NCBI GenBank assembly: GCA_900770215.1
Contig: CAAGJW010000037.1
Coordinates: forward strand, 32,207-96,206
DNA: 64,000 nucleotides
Direction: 5' to 3'
From: Bacteroidales bacterium
GTDB taxonomy: Bacteria > Bacteroidota > Bacteroidia > Bacteroidales > Muribaculaceae
Part shown: piece after piece, positions 1 to 7,695 of the stretch
How positions within the stretch are numbered: position 1 is the first letter of the stretch
How the letters are laid out: each line of letters opens with the position of its first letter
The notes under the pieces: generated by a model
What the model was told of the DNA's origin: nothing
What the model saw: only the letters and a program-made list of their open reading frames with translations
Database searches by the model: none
Made by a program: the position numbers and the translations under genes

Positions 1-1
1 C

Positions 2-712
2 AATATCGTCAAGCCTATCAGCGGTCTTTCACCTATACTACGCACAGCTGTCGATAACATAAAGCAGGCTATCCTCGAAAGCCAGCTTCGCGCCACCAAG
101 TATGCCAACAGTGTGGAGCTGTCACTGTATTATGGCATCGGACATTACATCTCCAACAACTCAAGAGATGGATATTGGGGAAAAGGCGCTATTAATACCA
201 TCAGCGAGCAACTTCATAAAGAATTGCCAGGACTACGCGGTTTTTCAAGCACATCGTTGAAGAACATGCGACAGTTTTACGAAACATGGAGTAAAACGAT
301 AGAAAGCACGAGAGATGATGAATCGCCAGCTGTGGCTGACGATTTAGCTAATGCATTAGATATCAATACTGATGAGTTACTTCCCATAAATCGCCAGCCA
401 GTGGCTGGCGAAATTACAGATTTCAACATTGTGGAATTTCTAAGCCTCAGTTTCACCCATCACATGGAGATTCTGAATAAGACTCGTGACCTACCTTCTC
501 GTTTATTCTACATCCACTTTGCCCTTGTGGGCAAGTGGAACAAGAATATGTTGCGTGATGCATTGAAGGCTGACCTGTACCACCACCAGGGACAACTGCC
601 CAGCAACTTTGCCAAGACCGTGCCGACCTCACAGGCGTTGAAAGCGATACAGATGTTCAAAGACGAATACCTTCTCGACTTCATGAACGTCGAGGAGTTG
701 GGGGGAGCGTGA
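2..712 (+). CDS. DUF1016/YhcG-type nuclease, N-terminal part (5' truncated by window, frameshifted at 3' end)
   Basis: The reading frame is already open at base 2, so the true start lies outside the window; a GTG at 113 is only an internal codon. The product matches the N-terminal DUF1016 region: a helical stretch followed by the ELSLYYGIGHYIS core, then SSTSLKNMRQFYE and the HHMEILNKTRD segment. In intact family members this is followed in the same frame by a PDDEXK nuclease domain. Here the frame stops at 710-712 just after a run of six G (700-705), and the missing domain continues one base out of register downstream. Family members are putative nucleases often found near restriction or mobile loci; the role in this cell is unknown. 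The product is probably non-functional unless the frame is restored by slippage. Confidence 0.75.
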   Translation, partial: NIVKPISGLSPILRTAVDNIKQAILESQLRATKYANSVELSLYYGIGHYISNNSRDGYWGKGAINTISEQLHKELPGLRGFSSTSLKNMRQFYETWSKTIESTRDDESPAVADDLANALDINTDELLPINRQPVAGEITDFNIVEFLSLSFTHHMEILNKTRDLPSRLFYIHFALVGKWNKNMLRDALKADLYHHQGQLPSNFAKTVPTSQALKAIQMFKDEYLLDFMNVEELGGA

Positions 713-761
713 CAAAGAGGATATTGATGAGCGAGTAGTCGAGCAAGCCATCATCCACAAT

Positions 762-1172
762 GTGAAGAACTTTATCATGACCTTCGGGAAGGACTTTACG
801 TTTGTTGGCAATCAGTATCATTTGGAGAAGTTCGGACATGAGTTGTTCCCGGATTTGCTTTTCTTCAACAGAGAGCTGGCTGCCCTCGTTTGTGTGGAAC
901 TAAAGCGTGGGGATTTCAAGCCATCATATCTTGGTCAACTTAGTGCATACCTGAAAGTGCTTGACGACACGGTCAAAAAGCCCTTCGAGAATCCAAGCAT
1001 AGGACTTATACTCTGCAAGAGTGCCGACAAGACTTTCGTCGAGTATCTCATTCAAGACTATGACCGTCCGATGGGCGTCGCCACCTACAAGTCAAAGGAG
1101 GACATCCTCAAAGTCCTGCCGCCAGCCGAGGAGTTGGAAAAGCTATTGGATGGAGACGACAAAGAAGAATAA
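762..1172 (+). CDS. DUF1016/YhcG-type nuclease, C-terminal PDDEXK domain (frameshifted second half)
   Basis: This is the second half of the nuclease that begins at the window edge. It carries the PDDEXK-like core: GNQYHLEKFGHELFPDLLFF supplies the conserved acidic residue after the glutamine-tyrosine motif, and CVELKRGDFKPSYLGQL supplies the E-x-K pair and the downstream glutamine. The frame is open upstream from the G run at 700-705 (reading GERDKEDIDERVVEQAIIHN), so one surplus G explains the split; 762 is merely the first ATG. Without its N-terminal half the fragment is unlikely to be made as a separate working protein. A strong hairpin terminator follows about 100 bp downstream. Confidence 0.72.
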   Translation: MKNFIMTFGKDFTFVGNQYHLEKFGHELFPDLLFFNRELAALVCVELKRGDFKPSYLGQLSAYLKVLDDTVKKPFENPSIGLILCKSADKTFVEYLIQDYDRPMGVATYKSKEDILKVLPPAEELEKLLDGDDKEE

Positions 1173-1269
1173 ACATCATCCTCACACACTAACAGATCAT
1201 GTTGCGTTCAAGTGTTAACCATTCCTTGACAATTCTTCTTCGTCCAGTTTCATCTTTATTTTAATCTAA

Positions 1270-1310
1270 AAATCCCGTGCAGCCATTGCGGCTCGCACGG
1301 GATTTCTTTT
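1270..1310 (+). terminator. Rho-independent terminator between convergent genes
   Basis: An 11-bp perfect stem (1270-1280 with 1295-1305, core ATCCCGTGC/GCACGGGAT) is followed by CTTTT on the + strand and preceded by A's that give a T run on the - strand. It lies between the end of the nuclease and the end of the convergent GLUG gene, so it probably works in both directions. Confidence 0.8.
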
Positions 1311-1364
1311 ATGCCATTAGACTGTGTGCGTCTTGCTCCATTGGGCAAGAGCACCATGGGCAGG

Positions 1365-4300
1365 CTATCGCACTACCAGCTTGGTAGCTCTTGTGGCGCC
1401 ATTCTGGTAGCAAACGACCTTGATGAGCACACCCTTGTGGTTGGCATCCACCTTGCGGCCCTGCAAGTCATAGTAGGTAACGCTCAGCACCGGGCTGTCG
1501 GCCACTGTGCCAGTTACACCAGTGGTGGAGGCAATCGTGAGCTTGTAGCTCTTGGAGAGCTCACCCATGGTCTTGGTGATCGTGACCTCGCCTGTTGCAG
1601 TGGGGATGGCATTGCTGCCGTCGAAGGTGACGATGGCAGGGCTGGCCGTCCACACCGTGCCCTCGGGAGTGCCCACCACAAAGGGGCCGTGCACGTTGTC
1701 GCGCGTGTCGAGAGGACCGAGCACTGGCGTAGCAGCATAGAAGTTGAGCACAGCATTGTCGGTCATCGACACGAGTGTGGGATAGAAGCCCTCCTTGAGC
1801 TGGAAGGTGCTGCCCAGCGAGTCGCACAGGGCCAGCTCGCGTGTAGTGAGACCGCTGGCCATCGAGTCGGTCGAGCTCAAGGTGCCAGTAAACACCTCGC
1901 GGTCGTAGTACACACTGTCGAGCCCCTTCATCACATAGTCGCCGTCGGCAGCCACAGCACCGCCCAGTTGGGCGTTGGCACTGTGCACATTGCCAGCACT
2001 GTAGCAGCGACTCATGACCGTGCTGCTGTTGTCCACGGTAGCCATCAAGCCAGCCACCAGTTGCGGACCGGCCACATCGCCCAGGTTATAGCAGTCGGCA
2101 ACCTCAGGAGTGCCGTGGGCCACCAAGCCCGCGGCATTGCCCTGGCTGTCGCTGCCCGTGGCGCTGGAGCAAGTCACGTTGCCCACATTGGCACAACGCA
2201 GCACACGGCCCTGGCTATAACCGGCGATACCAGCCACGCCACTGCCGCTGGCCTCGACATTGCCGGCATTCCAGCAGTCGGTGAGGTCGGCCGAACGGCA
2301 ATAGCCAGCCAAGCCGCCCACATAGTCGCCGCTGCCGCCCAGCACGTCGCCCGTGTTGTAGCAGGCAGCAAACTCGATGCCAGCGCTCACATTGCCAGCC
2401 AAGCCACCCACACGCTTGCCGCTGCCAGCGACCAAGCCCGTGTTGTAGCAACGCTCGAGGCGAGCATCGTCGCCAGCCGACGACTTGTAGTTGAACGCGC
2501 CCACCAGGCCGCCGCAATCGGAGCCCGAGGCGGTGACGGTACCCGTGTTGTAGCAGTCGGTCACGACAAAGGCATTCTGCATGTAGCCAGCAAAGCCGCC
2601 TGCTTGAGAATTGCCGGTGACGTCACCCTCGTTGTGGTTGTTGATGATAATGCTGGCCGTGCTGCGTGAGTTTCCATAGCCTATCACGCCGCCCGCATAG
2701 CTGCCTGTGCCGGTGACGGTGCCATAGTTGACGCAGTTGGCAATGGTGTCGCACGACGATGTGGCGACAATGCCGCCCAGCGAGCTGCCGCCAGAGATAT
2801 TACCCTTGTTGGTGCAATTGATGATTGTGCCGGCACCGTCGCAGGCAATGCCGCCCACACTGCGGGCACCGTCGAGGTTGGCCTCGTTGACACAATCAAC
2901 GACACGCGTGTTATTACCTGTCATCGAACCCACGATGCCGCCCATGTAGCCGCCAGCAGGGGCCACATTGCCCTTGTTGACACAGTTTTTCACCATGCCA
3001 TTGCCGAGCAGGGCATAGACGATGCCGCCTGCATAGCCCTGCTTGGGCGTTGTGAGCTTGCCGCTGGCCAGCGTCAGGTTTTCGAGCTCGCAATAGGCTC
3101 GGCCGGCAAAGGCGCCCAGGTAGCGATAGGCCGTAACATTGATGTCGGCCAGGGTGAGGTCGTGCAAGCGGGCCTTGGCACCCAAGGTGCCAAACAGGCC
3201 TTGATACTCATCTTCGTCGTGGTTGATAGTGACATGGCTCAGCGTCTTGCCATTGCCGTCGAAGTCGGCTTCAAACGTGGCGTTGCCGCCAGCCACCGGC
3301 ACAAAGTTGGCCTGAGTCGAGAAGTCGATGTCGTTCATCACCTTGAAATAGTTGCCATCGAAGCTGTAGAGCTCGAGGGTAGTGAAACGGCTCAAGGTGT
3401 TCATGTCGGCCACGGTCTTGATTTGATAGGGGCTTGCAGCAGTGCCCTCGCCGTCCCACAACTTGGGCACCGTGCGCAACGGTATGGCCTTGGTGTAACC
3501 CTTGTAGGTCACCACGAGCGTGTCGCGCAGCGAGGTGGTGTCGGCCTTGAGCGTGACGCTCAAGGTGCGATTGTCGATCTTGTAGTCGGTGCCCTGCTTG
3601 AGCGTCCAGGTCATGCCGGCAAGCTGGTTGAGCGTGGCCGGGAGCGTCATGTTGTCGACCGTCTCGGCGCTGTCGAGGGTCACCACCATCTTGCGGTGAG
3701 CATTGGCAGCCGGCTCGTTGCGGAAGGCCGTGAGCACAGGATACATGCCCTTCTGCCAGTTGTACTTGCTGGCATCGAGGCTGTCGAGCGCCTTGCCGCT
3801 GGTGAGTGTGGCCGTGAGTAAGCCCGTGCAAGTGCCGTACTCGCCACGAGCTGTAGCCTTGTTTTGGGCAATCTGGCGATCGTAGTAGTTGGTCCAGCTG
3901 GTAGCCTCGGGCAACGTAGATCCCGAGATGGCGCCCGTCTGCTCATCGACCAGGTCTGCATCGACCATGCCATAGTTGATGTTGCAACGCATCACAGCGC
4001 CGCGTGTGCTGCTCGAGGTGATGCCGCCGGCACTGCGCAAGGTGTGCACATAGCCGGTGTTGATGTTGTACTGCACCACGGCCTTGGAGCCCGATACCTG
4101 GCCGGCGATGCCGCCCACGGTGCGCTGGGCCTGGGCCGAGTAGAACGAGTTGATGGAGTCGGCATGCACCTCGCCGTCGTTTTGGCAATACTCCACTGTG
4201 CCGGCATGCACGCCCACGATGCCGCCCACCACGCTGCTGCCCGAGGTGATGGTGCCGGCATTGTAGCAACCCGTGATGACAGAGCCCGTGACCGACTGGC

Positions 4301-7300
4301 CGGCGATGCCTGCAGCGTAGGAGCCTATGGTGGTCACCTCGGCATTGTTGCGGCAATTCTCGATGCGACCCAGGGTGACGGCAGCAATGCCGCCGGCAAT
4401 CTCAAAGGCACGCACCTTGCAATCGCTGGCAAGGGTGAGGTTCTTGATCACACTATTCTTGTTGCAATAGCCGAAGAGACCGGCCACGCGGCGCGACTTG
4501 GCTCGCACGGCCATGCCCGTTGCGTCGCAGTATATCGAGTCGATCACAAAGTTGTGGATGGCAAAGCCGCCACCATCGTAGATGCCGTCGAAGGTGTGAT
4601 TCTTATTCATGTCGTCGCCCACACCCTGGAAGGCCTTGTCGCCCTGGCAGTCGATGTCGCGCGTCTGGCGGAAGTAATCGCCAGTAAAAGATGACGGCGA
4701 CGTGCTCGACGTGACAGCGGCATTGAGGGCAATGAGGTCCTCTTTTGACTGTATCAAGTAGGGATCGCTCTCGGTGCCCGTGCCCACCAGACCGGTAGGA
4801 TTGGACGTCTTCAAGTTCACAAACTTAATGTACTTGCCGTTGCCGGCAGTGCCCACGAGCAAGGAAGAAGCGCTCACCCCAGTGAGGGTGACCGTGCTAT
4901 CGTTGATGACAAGGCCCGTCGACTTCTTGGTAAGCTGCTCGTTTTCATACACATACCAGTCGATGCCGTTCTGTGTCGAGACGGTGAAAGCCGTCTTCAC
5001 CTTCTGGGTTGTCTCGCCATCGGCAAGCGTGACAGGCGCAACGCTCAAGTTGCTCACATCGGTGCCGGCAAGCGCCTTGAGTTGAGGATACAACCCCTTG
5101 TGGAACGTCCACACATCGGTGCTATAGCCTGCCAGGGGTTCGCCGCTGGCGAGCTGGCTGGTGGTGGCAGCCATGTAGCTGAGCGAGTCGGTGAGCTCGG
5201 CAGTGGTCATCTGCTTGTCGTAGTAGCAGCCAGTGAACACCGTCTTCTTGAAACGGACGCCATAGAGGCCTTCGTGACCGGTTACGGTGGCCATGATCAC
5301 CTGGCCGGTGTTCAAGCAGCGGTCGAGCGTGTTGGTCGTCTTGCTGTTGTCGAGCATGTAGCCCACAAGGCCGCCCACCTGCTTGCAGTTGCCACTGCTC
5401 ACAAGTTCGTTGCTGGTGTAGCAGTCGGCCAGCTTGGCGCCGCTTATCATGCCAGCCAAGCCGCCCGCCATGCCATTGCGGGCACTGGTCACTTGAGCAT
5501 TGATGGCCACATTGCTGAGGCAACGCGCCATGTCGCCGCTCAGGTTGCCCACGATGCCGCCCACCACGCCCTGTGGCACGGTCACCGTGATAGTGCCAGT
5601 GGCATAGCACTCGGCCAGCGTCTGGTCGGGGTCACCCACCGTGGCGCTGAAGTGGCCGGCAATGCCGCCCACGCCACGCTGGAACTGGTTGAAGCACTCG
5701 TCGTAGGTCATGCTCAGCGAGGCATGGCAACGCTCCAGACCTGAGTAGTTGGCATAGCCGGCGATGCCGCCAGTGATGCCGCCGGCAGCAATCGAGCCGT
5801 CGAAGGCGCAGTCACTCACCTTGGCTCTGTTGACGTAGCCCACGATGCCGCCGCCGTAGCTGTTGTGGTGTGCAATGGCAGCATGGGTCACCTGCACGTG
5901 GTCGATGTTTCCCTTGCTATAGGCTACCAAGCCGCCGGCATAGGTGCCGTAGCTCGTGAGCGAGAGGCTGTCGAGATTCACGTTCTTGATTGCAGCCGAG
6001 TCGCCGGCATAGGCAAACAGGCCGGCATAGGACACCTTGCCAGCCGAAATGTCGAGGTGCTTGATGGCATAGCCCTTGCCGTCGAAGGTGCCTTGGAACT
6101 GGTGGCTGGCACCGTCGCCAGCCGGGCGATAGGCACTTGCGGCCTTGCTCATGTCGATGTCGGCGCCCAGTGTCACCCACTTGGCGCCATAGCTGATGCC
6201 GCGGGTCACACTTTGAGCAAACGCCGTGAGCTGGTCGGGCGTCTTTATCACATAGGGATCGGCCTCAGAGCCGCTGCCCGTCCAGTCAAGCGCTTTTTCC
6301 TGGGGGAAGGAAACCACGCCCGAGGCATATTCGATCTTCGACGACTTGTAGGGATAGGGGCACAACTTCTTGCTACTCACGTTGAAGATGCCCCAGTTGC
6401 CCAGGTCGATTTCAGTATCGGTGGCAGTGCCCTCGATACTGGCGTCGATGTAGCTGGTGCTCTTGGCCCAGTTGGCTGGGAAGCACATGAAATCGCCACG
6501 CGAGAGGGTGCGGTAGATGAACTGCGGCGCAATCTCAACCGTTTTGTCGGGATTGACATAGGCGTTCACCGCCACCGAGTTGCCAGCGAAGTTCACGATC
6601 GAGATTTGGTTGTCGCGAGGCTGCTCGATATAGACCGGATAGGTCTCGATGGAGTCGGCCGGCGTCTGGTACACATTGGTCATCACTGCATTGGTGGCCA
6701 TCAAGTCGGTACTCTTGAAGGTGCCGAAGGTGCCTCCCTTGTACTGGCCCGAAATCAGGAAAAGGCCCCAACTGCCCAGGTGAATGTTGCCTTGGGCGTC
6801 GATAGTGCCCTGAAGGGGGTCGGCAGTGCTGTAGGTTTTCTTGTCCCAATCGATAGGACAAATGTAGACAGGCCCGTAGGTGGGATGATTGTAGACCACC
6901 TGCACAGCGATAGTCACTGTAGAGGCTGTATAGGTCATCGTCATCTTGTTGGCCCCCACATAGAGGCCATTGAGCTGTGCCGTGCCGCCTTGCTGCGAGG
7001 TGACGACGGTGTCCATGAGATTAGCCAGCTGGTGAGAGCCATCGGCATTGTTGTAGTACTCGGCATAGAGCAAAGTCTTGCCCGCCGCCAGGCTGCGGGC
7101 AGGAGCCCGCGAGCCACGGTTTTGCACATCGGGCATCTTGCAGCTGCCTTCGGTCCACACCCCGCCTTGCAGTTTCCACGCATCGGCGCGGGCGCTGGCC
7201 CGCCCTTCAACCTGTTGGCCAGAATTGCCGGGGGCTGCTGTTGCCGCGTTCTGTGCCCAGCAGGCCATCGACAGCATGCTGAACACAACACAGAAAATCA

Positions 7301-7316
7301 AGTTTACTTTTTTCAT
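1365..7316 (-). CDS. Giant secreted GLUG-repeat surface protein with C-terminal sorting-like tail
   Basis: The 1983-residue product starts with a Sec signal peptide (MKKVNLIFCVVFSMLSMACWAQ). Residues about 50-330 form two beta-rich modules. Three long cassettes follow, each opened by a G-S/T-G-S/T-E-A-D-P-Y segment near residues 345, 845 and 1290, then a FDGKG/FDGNG motif and series of roughly 25-30-residue GLUG-type repeats (GGLAGY, CYNTGTV, GGIVG). The end (from about 1939) is YYDLQGRKV plus a basic tail ending TKLVVR, which resembles a type IX secretion C-terminal signal. Such proteins are thought to be adhesins or surface-exposed repeats; no enzymatic domain is visible. A paralogue with the same layout lies at 39698-45634. 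It has its own promoter and converges on the nuclease. Confidence 0.85.
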   Translation of the reverse strand: MKKVNLIFCVVFSMLSMACWAQNAATAAPGNSGQQVEGRASARADAWKLQGGVWTEGSCKMPDVQNRGSRAPARSLAAGKTLLYAEYYNNADGSHQLANLMDTVVTSQQGGTAQLNGLYVGANKMTMTYTASTVTIAVQVVYNHPTYGPVYICPIDWDKKTYSTADPLQGTIDAQGNIHLGSWGLFLISGQYKGGTFGTFKSTDLMATNAVMTNVYQTPADSIETYPVYIEQPRDNQISIVNFAGNSVAVNAYVNPDKTVEIAPQFIYRTLSRGDFMCFPANWAKSTSYIDASIEGTATDTEIDLGNWGIFNVSSKKLCPYPYKSSKIEYASGVVSFPQEKALDWTGSGSEADPYVIKTPDQLTAFAQSVTRGISYGAKWVTLGADIDMSKAASAYRPAGDGASHQFQGTFDGKGYAIKHLDISAGKVSYAGLFAYAGDSAAIKNVNLDSLSLTSYGTYAGGLVAYSKGNIDHVQVTHAAIAHHNSYGGGIVGYVNRAKVSDCAFDGSIAAGGITGGIAGYANYSGLERCHASLSMTYDECFNQFQRGVGGIAGHFSATVGDPDQTLAECYATGTITVTVPQGVVGGIVGNLSGDMARCLSNVAINAQVTSARNGMAGGLAGMISGAKLADCYTSNELVSSGNCKQVGGLVGYMLDNSKTTNTLDRCLNTGQVIMATVTGHEGLYGVRFKKTVFTGCYYDKQMTTAELTDSLSYMAATTSQLASGEPLAGYSTDVWTFHKGLYPQLKALAGTDVSNLSVAPVTLADGETTQKVKTAFTVSTQNGIDWYVYENEQLTKKSTGLVINDSTVTLTGVSASSLLVGTAGNGKYIKFVNLKTSNPTGLVGTGTESDPYLIQSKEDLIALNAAVTSSTSPSSFTGDYFRQTRDIDCQGDKAFQGVGDDMNKNHTFDGIYDGGGFAIHNFVIDSIYCDATGMAVRAKSRRVAGLFGYCNKNSVIKNLTLASDCKVRAFEIAGGIAAVTLGRIENCRNNAEVTTIGSYAAGIAGQSVTGSVITGCYNAGTITSGSSVVGGIVGVHAGTVEYCQNDGEVHADSINSFYSAQAQRTVGGIAGQVSGSKAVVQYNINTGYVHTLRSAGGITSSSTRGAVMRCNINYGMVDADLVDEQTGAISGSTLPEATSWTNYYDRQIAQNKATARGEYGTCTGLLTATLTSGKALDSLDASKYNWQKGMYPVLTAFRNEPAANAHRKMVVTLDSAETVDNMTLPATLNQLAGMTWTLKQGTDYKIDNRTLSVTLKADTTSLRDTLVVTYKGYTKAIPLRTVPKLWDGEGTAASPYQIKTVADMNTLSRFTTLELYSFDGNYFKVMNDIDFSTQANFVPVAGGNATFEADFDGNGKTLSHVTINHDEDEYQGLFGTLGAKARLHDLTLADINVTAYRYLGAFAGRAYCELENLTLASGKLTTPKQGYAGGIVYALLGNGMVKNCVNKGNVAPAGGYMGGIVGSMTGNNTRVVDCVNEANLDGARSVGGIACDGAGTIINCTNKGNISGGSSLGGIVATSSCDTIANCVNYGTVTGTGSYAGGVIGYGNSRSTASIIINNHNEGDVTGNSQAGGFAGYMQNAFVVTDCYNTGTVTASGSDCGGLVGAFNYKSSAGDDARLERCYNTGLVAGSGKRVGGLAGNVSAGIEFAACYNTGDVLGGSGDYVGGLAGYCRSADLTDCWNAGNVEASGSGVAGIAGYSQGRVLRCANVGNVTCSSATGSDSQGNAAGLVAHGTPEVADCYNLGDVAGPQLVAGLMATVDNSSTVMSRCYSAGNVHSANAQLGGAVAADGDYVMKGLDSVYYDREVFTGTLSSTDSMASGLTTRELALCDSLGSTFQLKEGFYPTLVSMTDNAVLNFYAATPVLGPLDTRDNVHGPFVVGTPEGTVWTASPAIVTFDGSNAIPTATGEVTITKTMGELSKSYKLTIASTTGVTGTVADSPVLSVTYYDLQGRKVDANHKGVLIKVVCYQNGATRATKLVVR

Positions 7317-7359
7317 GCAAAAACGAATTTGAAAGATTTATTGTTTAAGTTTGTCAACG

Positions 7360-7389
7360 CAAAATTAATAAATTTTCATATAAAAACAA
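7360..7389 (-). promoter_or_regulatory. Promoter of the first GLUG gene
   Basis: On the - strand the sequence reads TTG (7387-7389), 19 bases, then TAATTTTG (7360-7367), matching the Bacteroidetes -33/-7 pattern. It lies 43 bases upstream of the GLUG gene start codon. Confidence 0.6.
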
Positions 7390-7452
7390 TGAAATCTTTC
7401 AATTCAAAAGATTTTTTACTTCATTCACAATACATTTCAACCCATACGACAC

Positions 7453-7617
7453 ATGGCCATCGCCATAGCCAAACGCTACCAGGGCCACAGCGCCGAAAAA
7501 AAAGAGCAAATAAATCTTCAAAAATTCTGCCTGTCGATTGTCAATATAACGCTTAAACTTTTCCAAAAAGGAAATATGGAAAAAAGTGAGCAATTTAGCT
7601 CCAAAATGGAACAGTAG
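7453..7617 (+). CDS. Possible 54-residue small ORF (uncertain)
   Basis: Inside the 379-bp gap between two divergent genes an ATG opens a frame coding for a lysine- and glutamine-rich peptide beginning MAIAIAKRYQGHSAEKKEQ. The first 60 bases are markedly more GC-rich and codon-like than the surrounding AT-rich gap, which is the only reason to list it. I see no ribosome-binding site, no convincing promoter in front of it and no recognisable family. It may be a decayed coding remnant. The rest of the gap holds the two divergent promoters. Confidence 0.15.
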   Translation: MAIAIAKRYQGHSAEKKEQINLQKFCLSIVNITLKLFQKGNMEKSEQFSSKMEQ

Positions 7618-7635
7618 CTTACTACCATTATTGCC

Positions 7636-7643
7636 TACTTTTG
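7636..7643 (+). promoter_or_regulatory. -7 box upstream of the DUF5686 gene
   Basis: TACTTTTG fits TAnnTTTG and lies 52 bases before the ATG at 7696. No clear -33 TTTG was found at the usual distance. Confidence 0.5.
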
Positions 7644-7695
7644 CGCCAGCATTTAGAAAATTAGTATAACAAACTCGACAATTTAGCTGCCTGCA

